Positions 32,321-40,694 of a stretch of DNA of 40,694 nt are shown here, piece by piece. The position numbers and the translations under genes are program-made. The notes under the pieces are model-generated. The model did not search any database. It was given only the letters and a program-made list of their open reading frames with translations, and was not told the DNA's origin. Numbering within the stretch: position 1 is the stretch's first letter; each line of letters begins with the position of its first letter. Origin of the DNA: Christensenella sp. UBA1685 (GTDB lineage Bacteria > Bacillota > Clostridia > Christensenellales > CAG-138); NCBI GenBank assembly GCA_002320595.1, contig DCKB01000054.1, forward strand, positions 1-40,694, given 5' to 3'.

Positions 32321-34378
32321 ATGAATCAAACATACGCTTCCCTGTTTACTCCCTGGAAAATCGGGACTGTTGAGATCAAGAACCGCATCGTCATGTGCTC
32401 CATGGGCGGCACCAGCATTTTCGGATGGATGGAGCCGAATCATTTCGATAAGGAAGCGGCAAACTTCCTGTTGGAACGCGCGCGGAACAACGTTGGGCTG
32501 ATCCTGCCCGGTATCGCGCCCATCCGCGACACGATGGGCGGCATGTGGCTTTACCAGAACAAGGCCAAGTTCCGCCAGCTCAAGGAGTTCATGGACGAGT
32601 TCCACAAAACCGACGCCAAGCTGTTCATCCAACTCACGGCCGGCATGGGGCGTTCCATGGCCGTGAATGACCTGATGGTCAAAATGATCAAAAACAAGGC
32701 GTTCGGCCTCATTGGCAAGCCCCTGTTCAACATGGATTATCTTTGCGCTTCCGCCTCGGCCACGCCGAACCGCTGGGCAGACGATGTCTATTCCCGCCCG
32801 TTCACCGTGGATGAAATCCATGAGATCGTGGAAGCCTTTGCAAAAACTGCCCTTCTGTGCAAAGAAGCGGGCGTGGATGGCGTGGAGGTGCACGCCGTTC
32901 ACGAAGGGTATACGCTCGATCAGTTCACGATGAAATACACCAACCAGCGCACGGATGAATACGGCGGCAGCTTTGAAAACCGCTATCGCTTCCCTGCGGA
33001 AATCGTAAAGGCCATCAAAGCGCGCTGCGGCAGCGAATACCCCGTTTCCCTGCGTTACTCGGTCGTCTCCAAAACCAAAGGGTTCCGCATGGGCGCAGTC
33101 CCGGGCGAGGACGATTTTACCGAGGTCGGCCGCGATATGGAAGAATCCGAACGGGCGGCCAAGTTCCTGGAGGACGCCGGGTACGATATGCTCAACTGCG
33201 ACAACGGCACCTATGATTCCTGGTACTGGGCACATCCCCCGGCGTATATGCCGGAAAACTGCAACCTTGAATCCGTAAAGCATATCAAAAAGTTCGTCAG
33301 TATCCCGGTTGTCTGCGCGGGCAAGATGACGATGGACGAGGGCGCGAAGGCTGTGGAGGCCGGCGAGATCGACGGCGTGGGCGTTGCAAGACAGTTTCTG
33401 GTGGATCCCGAATGGGTCACCAAGCTGATCGACGGGCGCGAGGAAGACATTCGCCCCTGCATCCGCTGCCACAATGCCTGCTTTACGATGGCAAGATATG
33501 AAGGCACGGCCAACATTCAGGATTTGGGCGACGCCATACACATGGCCCGCTGCGCGCTGAACCCAACGACCATGCAAACGAAGAAATACCGCATCGTAAA
33601 AACGGAAAAACCCAAGCGCATCGCAATCATCGGCGGCGGCATCGGCGGTATGGAATCGGCGCTGGTGCTGGCTGAGCGCGGCCACCAGCCCACGATTTTT
33701 GAAAAGAGCGACAGGCTCGGCGGCGTGTTTATTCTCGCGGCCGCCCCCTCCTATAAGGAAAGCGACCGCCAGCTGATCGAATGGTATCGCCGCAAAGTCG
33801 CGCAAGCCGGCATTCCGGTTAAGCTGAATACCGAAGTAAAATGTCCGGATGAACTTACAGGCTTTGATGAGATCATCATCGCAACCGGTTCTTCTCCGCG
33901 CCGCCTGCCTGTTCCCGGCATCGAACGGGCCATGGAAGCAACCGAATACCTTGCAGGCAGGGAAGTTGGCGAAAACGTAATCGTCATCGGCGGCGGCCTG
34001 ACGGGCTGCGAGATCGCATATGACCTGATCCTCAAAGGTAAGAAGCCGCAGATCGTTGAAATGAAAAACGACCTCATTGCAGTGAAGGGCGTTTGCCTTG
34101 CCAATTCCTCGTTCCTGCGTGAAATGCTCGCGTTCAAAAAGACGCCGGTTTACCTCAACACCAGCCTTGTCAGCATCAATGAAGACGGCGTAACCGTGAG
34201 GGGGCAGGATGGGAACACCTTCGACCTGAAGGGGGACAGCGTGATCGTTTCCGTGGGCTACAAACCGGCGCCGCTCTCTGAAAAGCGCGCCCATGTACAT
34301 CTGGTGGGCGACGCAAACGCGGTCGGCAATCTTCGCACGGTCATCTGGAGAGCATGGGATGTCTGCATGAAGCTGTGA
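32321..34378 (+). CDS. Old-yellow-enzyme/FeS/NAD(P) reductase (2,4-dienoyl-CoA reductase-like)
   Basis: A 685-residue three-part enzyme. Residues 1-360 are an FMN TIM barrel (LFTPWKIGTVEIKNRIVMCS, GVEVHAVHEGYTLDQF). A 4Fe-4S site has Cys380, 383 and 387 and probably Cys411; the gap to the last Cys is longer than in the classical enzyme. Then comes an FAD domain with IAIIGGGIGGMESALVLAER and an NAD(P) domain with VIVIGGGLTGCEIAYDL. Relatives reduce enoyl, dienoyl or imine-type double bonds (dienoyl-CoA reductase, BaiCD, trimethylamine dehydrogenase). It sits in one operon with aconitase X, so the likely substrate is the unsaturated product of AcnX, which is inference. Confidence 0.92.
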   Translation: MNQTYASLFTPWKIGTVEIKNRIVMCSMGGTSIFGWMEPNHFDKEAANFLLERARNNVGLILPGIAPIRDTMGGMWLYQNKAKFRQLKEFMDEFHKTDAKLFIQLTAGMGRSMAVNDLMVKMIKNKAFGLIGKPLFNMDYLCASASATPNRWADDVYSRPFTVDEIHEIVEAFAKTALLCKEAGVDGVEVHAVHEGYTLDQFTMKYTNQRTDEYGGSFENRYRFPAEIVKAIKARCGSEYPVSLRYSVVSKTKGFRMGAVPGEDDFTEVGRDMEESERAAKFLEDAGYDMLNCDNGTYDSWYWAHPPAYMPENCNLESVKHIKKFVSIPVVCAGKMTMDEGAKAVEAGEIDGVGVARQFLVDPEWVTKLIDGREEDIRPCIRCHNACFTMARYEGTANIQDLGDAIHMARCALNPTTMQTKKYRIVKTEKPKRIAIIGGGIGGMESALVLAERGHQPTIFEKSDRLGGVFILAAAPSYKESDRQLIEWYRRKVAQAGIPVKLNTEVKCPDELTGFDEIIIATGSSPRRLPVPGIERAMEATEYLAGREVGENVIVIGGGLTGCEIAYDLILKGKKPQIVEMKNDLIAVKGVCLANSSFLREMLAFKKTPVYLNTSLVSINEDGVTVRGQDGNTFDLKGDSVIVSVGYKPAPLSEKRAHVHLVGDANAVGNLRTVIWRAWDVCMKL

Positions 34379-34424
34379 TGCGCAGCGCAGATGCTGTGGA
34401 TTCACGGTTTATCCCGAAATGACG

Positions 34425-34473
34425 GGCAGCCCCGGGGCAAAGGGTTTCGGCCTTTGCCCCGGGGCTGCCTTGT
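34425..34473. terminator. Very strong bidirectional terminator
   Basis: A perfect 19-bp GC-rich stem (34425-34443 and 34451-34469) with a 7-base loop, followed by TTGTTT on the plus strand. It separates the aconitase X operon from the converging carboxypeptidase gene. Confidence 0.85.
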
Positions 34474-34488
34474 TTGAAAGGACGCCTT

Positions 34489-35985
34489 TTACAGCCCGTA
34501 AATCTCCGAATATTTTTTCGTCAGATACTCCGTGTAATATGCCGGGTCAAACGGTGCGCCGCAGGCGTTTTCAATGAGCTCCGCGGGCTTTTTCAAGCAG
34601 CCAAAGCGATAGATCCTTTCCGTAAGCCACGCCACGATGGGTGCAAGCTCGCCCTTCTCCACAAGAGTGGGCACGGCAAGCTCCTTCTCCATGGCGGCAT
34701 AGATCTGCGAGGCATACGCACTACCGATGGAGTAGGACGGAAAGTAGCCAAACATGCCGCCGGACCAGTGCGAGTCCTGCAACACTCCGCGCGTGTCATC
34801 CGGCACATCCACGCCAAGGTACTCCCGGTAGAGCGCGTTCCAGGCCGCCGGAAGCTCCTTTGTGGAAAGCGTGCCCGCAATCAGCTGCTTTTCCAGTGCA
34901 TAGCGCACCATAATATGCATGGAATAGGTCAGCTCGTCTGCCTCGGTGCGCACGAGCGAAGGCTGGCTCTTATTGGCTGCAAGGTAAAGCATGTGCGGCG
35001 TTACGCCCGCAAGCTCCTCCGGAAACAGTTCCATGAGCTTTGGGTGCATAAAGCGGAGAAACGCTTCGCTCCTGCCGATGATGTTTTCAAAGAAGCGGGA
35101 CTGCGATTCATGTATGCCCATGCTTGCGCCCGTGCCGAGCGGGGAGCAAAACAGGTCGTCCCCCGTGTTCAGCTCGTAAAGCGCATGACCGCCCTCATGC
35201 ACGACGCTGTAAAAGCTTGAAAGCAGATTGTCTTCATGATAATGCGTTGTAATGCGGATATCCCGCTTGTTGAAGCCCGTTGTGAACGGGTGCTCCACCT
35301 CGCCAATGGCGCAGCAGGCGCGGTCTATGGTCATCACCTGCATGATGAAATCCGAAAGCTTCCGCTGCTTCCAAACGGGAAATTGCTTCTGCATGAACGA
35401 ATCGTCAATCTTCCTGCCGCGCTCTTTGATGGCATGGATCACTGGCACGAGCTTCGCACGCACATCCGCAAAATATGCATCGAGCGTCTCCATCGTAAGG
35501 CCTTTTTCATATTGATCCAGCAGCGCATCATACGCGGGAAGCTCCGGGCGCATATAGCCCGCGAAGCGGCGCTGGTATTCGATGAGCTTTGCAAGGTGCG
35601 GTTCAAACGCGGCATAATCGTTATTGACCTTTGCCTCATGCCAAATGCGGGAGGCCTCGTTTTGCGCCATCTGGTATGCAACGAATTCCTCCATCGGGAT
35701 TTTTTCCATGCGTTCCATGTTTTCGGAAAGCTCCTCCGCCTCCCGCTGCGTCACCCAGTCAATCGCCGCCTTGTTCTCAAGCAGCGTCTGCAGCAGCTCC
35801 TTGAGCTCAGGCGCGGTGGAAAGCCGGTAGCTTTCCTCGCTCAGCACGCCAATGGTGCGGCTGAGCCCCTCGCCGCCCGCCCTTGGCATCACGGTTTCCG
35901 CATCGTAATACAAAACGCCGAGCGCATGTTCGTATGCATGCTGTTTTGCGAGATGCTCCTTGAAACGCCGAATGGTCTCTTCCAT
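34489..35985 (-). CDS. M32 family carboxypeptidase (Taq-like)
   Basis: A 498-residue cytoplasmic zinc carboxypeptidase, the usual M32 length. Seen: LYYDAETVMPRAGGEG near the N-terminus, the zinc motif HEGGH (residues 263-267), the third ligand region GIHESQSRFFEN (Glu293), and ITTHYHEDNLLSSFYSVVHE before it. The C-terminal DSHWSGGMFGYFPSYSIGSA signature is also present. It trims C-terminal residues from peptides and probably recycles amino acids. GGAGGAG precedes the ATG. It is followed by the shared terminator. Confidence 0.96.
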   Translation of the reverse strand: MEETIRRFKEHLAKQHAYEHALGVLYYDAETVMPRAGGEGLSRTIGVLSEESYRLSTAPELKELLQTLLENKAAIDWVTQREAEELSENMERMEKIPMEEFVAYQMAQNEASRIWHEAKVNNDYAAFEPHLAKLIEYQRRFAGYMRPELPAYDALLDQYEKGLTMETLDAYFADVRAKLVPVIHAIKERGRKIDDSFMQKQFPVWKQRKLSDFIMQVMTIDRACCAIGEVEHPFTTGFNKRDIRITTHYHEDNLLSSFYSVVHEGGHALYELNTGDDLFCSPLGTGASMGIHESQSRFFENIIGRSEAFLRFMHPKLMELFPEELAGVTPHMLYLAANKSQPSLVRTEADELTYSMHIMVRYALEKQLIAGTLSTKELPAAWNALYREYLGVDVPDDTRGVLQDSHWSGGMFGYFPSYSIGSAYASQIYAAMEKELAVPTLVEKGELAPIVAWLTERIYRFGCLKKPAELIENACGAPFDPAYYTEYLTKKYSEIYGL

Positions 35986-36015
35986 GGGTCTCCTCCTTTA
36001 TAATTGATGTGATTG

Positions 36016-36825
36016 TTATGCTGTTTCCGATTCGTTTCTCCTGCGTTTTGCGCGATAACGCCGGTCTGCGCTCTGTGCAGCGGTATAATAGAGCGGGATG
36101 GTGAGGTACAGCACCCATGCCGGATGCCAAAGCCCCCAAATGCAGCCCAGCGCAAAGAACGCAACCGTTATAAGCATCACATAGGGAAACGCCTTCCAGA
36201 ACGAATGCCTGCGGCTGCCGTAAACCCAGTTCACGATGGGATAATAGATGGGAATCGTGAGAAACACAATCCAGCCCGGATGCCAAAGCTTAAAGGCAAA
36301 GCCCAGGCACAGATAGAGAATCGCAGTGAAAACCGGATATGGGAACGCCTGCAAAAACGGTTTGCCGTCCGCGTCCTCATCCGCCTCAAGGTCATTGCGG
36401 ATGCCGCCGTATTCTGCATCCTCCTCCTCCCCCTCGTCGTCATCATCGCGGAAATTGAGTTCGATGTGTCCGCCTACCCCCTTCTTGTCCCCGCGCAACA
36501 GCGCCGCTTCATCCTCCTCATCGCCCACGGAAAAATAGAAGCCGTCCTTGGCGTGAAAGCGCACGGGCTTGCCATTGATTGTAACCTTTACGCCCTTTTC
36601 CGGTTCCGGCTCTGGAACCGGGTCCTCCGTGCGCAGAAGCTCGTCGATGGAAACGCCGTACACGCGGGATAGCAAAATGAGGTTATCCGTATCGGGCGAA
36701 GCTTCCGCCCGTTCCCACTTGCTCACAGCCTGCCGGGAAAGCCCAAGGCGCGCCGCAAGCTCCTCCTGTGAAAGTCCGTGCTGTTTGCGAAGCTGCACCA
36801 GGCGGTTTGCGATCTCAATGTTCAT
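36016..36825 (-). CDS. XRE family regulator with C-terminal membrane domain
   Basis: A 269-residue protein; the start at 36825 (MNIEIANRLVQLRKQHGLSQ) lies 8 bases after GAAAGGA. The helix-turn-helix covers residues 1-60 (LGLSRQAVSKWERAEASPDT). Then come a beta-type stretch, an acidic run DDDDEGEEEDAEY and two related hydrophobic modules, each with a WHPxW-IxLTIP-YY pattern (KLWHPGWIVFLTIPIYYP and GLWHPAWVLYLTIPLYYT). This predicts about four membrane segments, so it is a membrane-anchored regulator, a known clostridial design. The signal and targets are unknown. It lies 30 bp upstream of the carboxypeptidase gene in the same direction. Confidence 0.88.
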   Translation of the reverse strand: MNIEIANRLVQLRKQHGLSQEELAARLGLSRQAVSKWERAEASPDTDNLILLSRVYGVSIDELLRTEDPVPEPEPEKGVKVTINGKPVRFHAKDGFYFSVGDEEDEAALLRGDKKGVGGHIELNFRDDDDEGEEEDAEYGGIRNDLEADEDADGKPFLQAFPYPVFTAILYLCLGFAFKLWHPGWIVFLTIPIYYPIVNWVYGSRRHSFWKAFPYVMLITVAFFALGCIWGLWHPAWVLYLTIPLYYTAAQSADRRYRAKRRRNESETA

Positions 36826-36958
36826 GGTGTCCATCCTTTCGGTTTTTCTTGTTTGCTTCATTGTAGCCGCAACCGTGCTCCGCGCGCCACCAACTCTGCT
36901 TTTCAAGCGAAAATCTCAGCGCAACTTTTGGTTGCGCACCGTTGATTATATCCGTGTT

Positions 36959-37420
36959 TCAAGGCATTTTCCCCGCTACCGCATAGGTGATTACGCCGAT
37001 CGGATCCCCGTAATCGATGGTAAGCACCTCATCTTCCAATGTGAAAGGGAGCTGCTTGCGTTCCCCGGATTCCTCCGCCCATGCAAACAGTTTTCCGCCA
37101 TCAACCGATATACGGTAAACCGACTTAGTTTTTAAAGCAATGTTTTCTTCCGTCATTGTGCCGCTTATAACGTCGAACGAGAGGGTATAGTTTTCGTCAT
37201 AAATGTCCTGCCAGGTGGAAGCCGCCAACAGGTAAAGCGTTGCAAGGCTTTCATCCAGCGGCGCAGGCGGCATGGGTGCGGTGGCGGCGGGGGAAGCCGT
37301 AACTGCCGCCGGCGTCTCAGCAGCGCCTGTAGGAGGCGCTGCGGTGCAGCCGCACAGCGGCAGCACGAGAAGCAGCATAAGAATGCAACGCAAACGGCAT
37401 TTCCCCCTTCTTTTCGCCAT
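36959..37420 (-). CDS. Small lipoprotein, unknown function
   Basis: A 153-residue protein with signal MAKRRGKCRLRCILMLLLVL followed by PLCGC (Cys25 lipidated), then an Ala/Pro/Thr-rich linker to about residue 55. The globular part has LYLLAASTWQDIYDENYTLS and SVYRISVDGGKLFAWAEESG, which looks like a small beta-rich extracellular domain. The family is not recognised. The ATG at 37420 has a poor ribosome site because the serS terminator lies right behind it; a TTG eight codons in, after GGGGG, is an alternative start. Confidence 0.7.
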   Translation of the reverse strand: MAKRRGKCRLRCILMLLLVLPLCGCTAAPPTGAAETPAAVTASPAATAPMPPAPLDESLATLYLLAASTWQDIYDENYTLSFDVISGTMTEENIALKTKSVYRISVDGGKLFAWAEESGERKQLPFTLEDEVLTIDYGDPIGVITYAVAGKMP

Positions 37421-37424
37421 CGTC

Positions 37425-37447
37425 AAAGGGGCGCATTGCTGCGCCCC
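37425..37447 (-). terminator. Terminator-like hairpin after serS
   Basis: A perfect 8-bp stem GGGGCGCA (37428-37435) and its complement (37440-37447) with a 4-base loop, 13 bases after the serS stop. The T-run is short (CCCCTTTG), so termination may be partial. Confidence 0.5.
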
Positions 37448-37460
37448 GCTTGATGGCTTG

Positions 37461-38741
37461 TTATTTAATGCAATCCTTACCGCCCATGTACATGCGCAGC
37501 GGTTCTGGGATGCGGATGCTGCCATCCGCCTGCAGGTTGTTTTCCAGGAACGCGATCAGCATACGCGGCGGAGCTACGACCGTGTTGTTGAGCGTGTGGG
37601 CGTAATAATTTCCCTTCTGCTTGTTCTTCACACGGATACCGAGGCGGCGCGCCTGCGCATCGCCCAGATTGGAGCAGCTTCCCACCTCGAAGTATTTCTG
37701 CTGGCGGGGCGACCAGGCTTCCACGTCAATGCTCTTCACCTTTAAATCCGCAAGGTCACCGGAGCAGCACTCGATGGTGCGCACGGGAATATCCAACGAG
37801 CGGAAGAAGTCCACGGAATTGTTCCAGAGCTTATCAAACCACGCTGCGCTGTCCTCCGGCTTGCAAACGACGATCATCTCCTGCTTTTCAAACTGATGGA
37901 TGCGGTAAACGCCGCGCTCTTCGATGCCGTGCGCGCCAACCTCCTTGCGGAAGCAGGGGGAATAGCTCGTAAGCGTCTGCGGCAGCTCCTCCTCCGTCAG
38001 GAAGGAATCAATGAATTTCCCGATCATGGAATGTTCGCTCGTGCCGATCAGGTACAGATCTTCGCCTTCGATCTTGTACATCATGTTATCCATCTCGGAA
38101 AAGCTCATCACGCCGCTCACCACGTTGCCGCGGATCATGTAGGGCGGGATATAATAAGTAAACCCGCGGTCAATCATGAAATCGCGCGCATAGGAAAGGA
38201 TCGCGCTGTGCAGCCGCGCGATGTCGCCGGAGAGATAGTAAAACCCGTTTCCGCTCGTTTTACGGGCGTTATCAAGGTCAATGCCGCAGAGCCGCTCCAT
38301 GACATCCACATGATAGGGCACCTCATAATCCGGCACAACCGGCTCGCCGAAACGCTGGAGTTCCACGTTTTCGCTGTCATCCCTGCCGATCGGAACGCTG
38401 GGGTCAATGATGTTCGGGATCACCATCATGCGCTTGTTGATCTCCGCCTCAAGCTCCGCCTCGCGCGCCGTGAGCGCTTCCATTTCGTCTGCCATCGCAA
38501 CAACCTGCTTCTTCGTTTCCTCCGCCTTGTCGCGTTCGCCGCGCGCCATCATGCCGCCGATCTGCTTGCTGATAACGTTGCGCTGGTTGCGCAGCGCATC
38601 GCACCGGGTATGCGCTGCGCGCCACTCGGCGTCCATCTCCACAACCTCATCCACCAGGACGAGCTTTTCATCCTGAAATTTCTTGCGGATGTTTTCCTTC
38701 ACAAGCTCCGGGTCTGCGCGGAGCAGCTTAATGTCGATCAT
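37461..38741 (-). CDS. serS: Seryl-tRNA synthetase
   Basis: A 426-residue class II synthetase. It has an N-terminal coiled-coil arm that binds the tRNA (residues about 30-105, LVDEVVEMDAEWRAAHTRCD onward), then motif 2 SPCFRKEVGAHGIEERGVYR and motif 3 NNTVVAPPRMLIAFLENNLQ. It charges tRNA-Ser and, through it, selenocysteine tRNA. The start at 38741 follows AGGAGG. It is 128 bp downstream of argS with no separate promoter seen. No T-box was recognised in the gap. Confidence 0.98.
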   Translation of the reverse strand: MIDIKLLRADPELVKENIRKKFQDEKLVLVDEVVEMDAEWRAAHTRCDALRNQRNVISKQIGGMMARGERDKAEETKKQVVAMADEMEALTAREAELEAEINKRMMVIPNIIDPSVPIGRDDSENVELQRFGEPVVPDYEVPYHVDVMERLCGIDLDNARKTSGNGFYYLSGDIARLHSAILSYARDFMIDRGFTYYIPPYMIRGNVVSGVMSFSEMDNMMYKIEGEDLYLIGTSEHSMIGKFIDSFLTEEELPQTLTSYSPCFRKEVGAHGIEERGVYRIHQFEKQEMIVVCKPEDSAAWFDKLWNNSVDFFRSLDIPVRTIECCSGDLADLKVKSIDVEAWSPRQQKYFEVGSCSNLGDAQARRLGIRVKNKQKGNYYAHTLNNTVVAPPRMLIAFLENNLQADGSIRIPEPLRMYMGGKDCIK

Positions 38742-38827
38742 ATACCCTCCTGAATTTCAGCTCCCCATCAGCGGGGTGCGCATTTTTGCATGGAATGCAG
38801 GGAACGGCATCCCCTGCCCTGCATAAG

Positions 38828-38864
38828 CCGGAAAGATCCTCAGCTTTGCATTGGAACTTTCCGG
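38828..38864 (-). promoter_or_regulatory. argS-serS intergenic hairpin
   Basis: CCGGAAAG (38828-38835) and CTTTCCGG (38857-38864) are perfect complements around 21 bases, just after the argS stop. No T-run follows on the minus strand, so transcription into serS probably continues. It could stabilise or process the mRNA. Confidence 0.45.
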
Positions 38865-38869
38865 TTGCA

Positions 38870-40591
38870 TTACATCCGCTCCGGCGCTTCAAGGCCGAGC
38901 AGATAAAGCCCGTTGCGGATCGTAAGCCGCGCCGCGTCGGTCAGCGCAAGGCGCGCCGCACGCACGGTGGGGTCATCGTCCATGATGCGGTTCTCATAAT
39001 AGAACTTATTGAAGCACGCGCAAACTTCGATGACCGCGCGCGCCACAAGGTACGGCTCGTTCTTGTCGGCGGCAGCAATGACCGTTTCCGGGAAGGCAGC
39101 GATCGCCTTCACAAGCGCCGTTGCGGAAGCGTCCGTCAGCGCGGTGCAATCCACCTCTGCACAAGCCTCTGCAACGCCTGCCTTGCGCAGCACGGAACAG
39201 CAGCGCGCATGGGTGTACTGCGCATAGGGGCCGGTTTCGCCATCAAAGTTGAGCACCTTTGCCCATGAGAACAAGGTATCCTTGATGCGGCTGTTGTACA
39301 GCACGCCCCAAACCACTGCGCCCACGCCCACCGCGCGCGCCGCGGCTTCCTTATCTTCCAGTTCCGGGCTCTTTTCCCGGATGATCTCCAACGTTTTCTC
39401 CATGGAGGCTTTCAGCACATCCTCCAAATACACCACGTTGCCGTGCCGCGTGGAAAGCGTGCCTTCCTCCATGGAAACCATGCCGAAGTTGACATGCTCC
39501 ATGTCCTTCACCCAATCGCGGCCCATCAGCTCGAGCACCTTGAAAAACTGTTTGAAGTGCAGGTTCTGCTGATACGCAACCACATACAGGGACTTGACAA
39601 AGTCATAGGTTTCCTTACGGTAAATGGCGGCGGCAATGTCCCGCGTGGCGTATATGGTGCTGCCGTCGCTCTTGAGGATGATGCACGGCGGCATATCATA
39701 CGCGGAAAGATCCACAATCAAAGCGCCGCGGTCGAGCTTTGCAACGCCGCTCTCGCGCAATTCTTCGATGACGGCGGGCATCTTATCTTCATAGAAGCTC
39801 TCGCCCGCATAGCTGTCAAACTGAACGCCGAGAAGGTCGTATACCGCGCCCACTTCCTTGAGCGTTAACTCCTTCATGCGCTGCCAAAGGGAAACCGCCT
39901 CCGCATCGCCCTGCTCAATCTTGCGGAACCAGGCGCGTGCTTCGTCGTTGAGCGCGCAATGCTTGTCCGCGTTTGCGGCCTCTTCCTTTTCCGCCTCCTC
40001 ATGAAAGCGCACATAGAGCTTCACGAGTTCGCGCACGTTGGATTCCTCGATCGGCTTTCCACCGCCCCACCGTTTGTAGGCGACGATCATCTTGCCGAAC
40101 TGCGTACCCCAATCGCCCAGATGGTTGATGGCGATGGTATGATAGCCCAGGAATTTATAGATGCGGTTGAGCGAATTGCCAATGGCCGTGCTCGGCAAAT
40201 GGCCGATGTGGAACGGCTTTGCGATGTTGATGGAGGAAAACTCCACACACACGTTTTTGCCGCCGCCCAAATCGCTTGCGCCGTAACGCTCCCGCTGTGA
40301 AAGCACGCGTTTGAGCACGCCCGCGGCATAGCCGGCTTTATCCGTGAAAAAATTGAGATACCCGCCTGCGGCCTCCGCACGGCTTACGCCCGCGGGCAGC
40401 ACAAGGCGCGCTGCAAGATCCGCCGCGATCGCGGGCGGCGCCTTGCGCAGCGCCTTCGCAAGCCGGAAGCAGGGGAACGCATAGTCCCCCATTTCCGGAT
40501 TGGGGGGAATTTCAATGTATCCTGCAAGTTCTTCCGCAGCGAGGCCGGTCAGTTCCGCCACGCGCGATGCGATTTCCATCCGGTAGTCCAT
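38870..40591 (-). CDS. argS: Arginyl-tRNA synthetase
   Basis: A 573-residue class I synthetase. The ArgRS N-terminal domain runs to about residue 105. The HIGH motif lies in INIAKPFHIGHLPSTAIGNS, and YATRDIAAAIYR and MEHVNFGMVSMEEGTLSTRH belong to the catalytic core. The DALR anticodon-binding domain ends in RNGLYLLGLEAPERM, the standard ArgRS finish. TTAGGAG precedes the ATG at 40591. It is the first gene of an argS-serS pair. Confidence 0.98.
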   Translation of the reverse strand: MDYRMEIASRVAELTGLAAEELAGYIEIPPNPEMGDYAFPCFRLAKALRKAPPAIAADLAARLVLPAGVSRAEAAGGYLNFFTDKAGYAAGVLKRVLSQRERYGASDLGGGKNVCVEFSSINIAKPFHIGHLPSTAIGNSLNRIYKFLGYHTIAINHLGDWGTQFGKMIVAYKRWGGGKPIEESNVRELVKLYVRFHEEAEKEEAANADKHCALNDEARAWFRKIEQGDAEAVSLWQRMKELTLKEVGAVYDLLGVQFDSYAGESFYEDKMPAVIEELRESGVAKLDRGALIVDLSAYDMPPCIILKSDGSTIYATRDIAAAIYRKETYDFVKSLYVVAYQQNLHFKQFFKVLELMGRDWVKDMEHVNFGMVSMEEGTLSTRHGNVVYLEDVLKASMEKTLEIIREKSPELEDKEAAARAVGVGAVVWGVLYNSRIKDTLFSWAKVLNFDGETGPYAQYTHARCCSVLRKAGVAEACAEVDCTALTDASATALVKAIAAFPETVIAAADKNEPYLVARAVIEVCACFNKFYYENRIMDDDPTVRAARLALTDAARLTIRNGLYLLGLEAPERM

Positions 40592-40629
40592 ACGATGCTC
40601 CTAACCTGATCTTTTGTTTATAACGATTT

Positions 40630-40659
40630 AGTATAGCACAATTCCGGGGTTTTTTACAA
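40630..40659 (-). promoter_or_regulatory. Promoter of argS-serS
   Basis: On the minus strand TATACT (40630-40635) and TTGTAA (40654-40659) are separated by 18 bases, 39 bases before the argS start. The remaining bases to the window edge show no gene. Confidence 0.65.
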
Positions 40660-40694
40660 GGCCGGCGGCTTGTTTAGGAGTGTCCAATCGCGCA

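Noticed and set aside
32249..34405. A 718-codon open frame on the minus strand opposite the OYE-type reductase
   Set aside because: It is a shadow of the GC-rich plus-strand gene, has no ribosome site and no recognisable domain, while the plus strand has full family motifs.
38742..38869. A T-box riboswitch before serS
   Set aside because: No T-box sequence or specifier loop was recognised; only short hairpins without a T-run are present.

Overview
The window is chromosomal DNA of a member of the Clostridia (Bacillota), most likely an anaerobic gut-type organism. The signs are AddAB instead of RecBCD, strong GGAGG ribosome sites, a glmS/argS/serS complement of firmicute type, 4Fe-4S and old-yellow-enzyme-type oxidoreductases, and small ICE-associated proteins. 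From about 6 kb onward the DNA is GC-rich. The first 6 kb is visibly lower in GC and differs in gene content.

Region 1 (1-6.1 kb) is a mobile-element remnant. It holds the C-terminal end of a mobilization (relaxase-like) protein, a small conserved ICE-type protein, and a five-gene TetR-led operon (TetR, DinB-like, DUF3788, PNPOx-like, GNAT) behind a consensus promoter and palindromic operator. It also holds a DUF6061 gene, gene fragments, an ADP-ribosyltransferase-like protein behind a decayed gene, and a pyrophosphatase-family protein. No integrase is visible.

Region 2 (6.1-21.1 kb) is read almost entirely leftward. It contains a hypothetical protein, a secreted lipoprotein beside a large MalT-like LuxR regulator, and a structured intergenic repeat. 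These are followed by a DUF362 ferredoxin protein, the tightly coupled thpR-addB-addA repair operon, an XRE regulator with four 30-residue repeats, and a PepSY-like lipoprotein.

Region 3 (21.3-30.1 kb) carries an archaeal-type ornithine cyclodeaminase, glmS (leftward), and a complete branched-chain amino acid ABC transporter operon (livJHMGF). A promoter, a 58-codon Leu/Val/Ile-rich small ORF and an intrinsic terminator precede livJ. That layout looks like a leader-peptide attenuator and is the most interesting signal in the window. A small Cys-rich protein follows the operon.

Region 4 (30.1-40.7 kb) begins with an intergenic repeat block and then a three-gene operon: the two subunits of aconitase X plus an old-yellow-enzyme/FeS/NAD(P) reductase, possibly for hydroxyproline or a related hydroxy acid. 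A strong bidirectional terminator separates it from leftward genes: an M32 carboxypeptidase, an XRE membrane-anchored regulator, a small lipoprotein, serS and argS.

No rRNA, tRNA, CRISPR array or complete insertion sequence was seen. Assignments rest on reading protein motifs by eye, and no database search was run.
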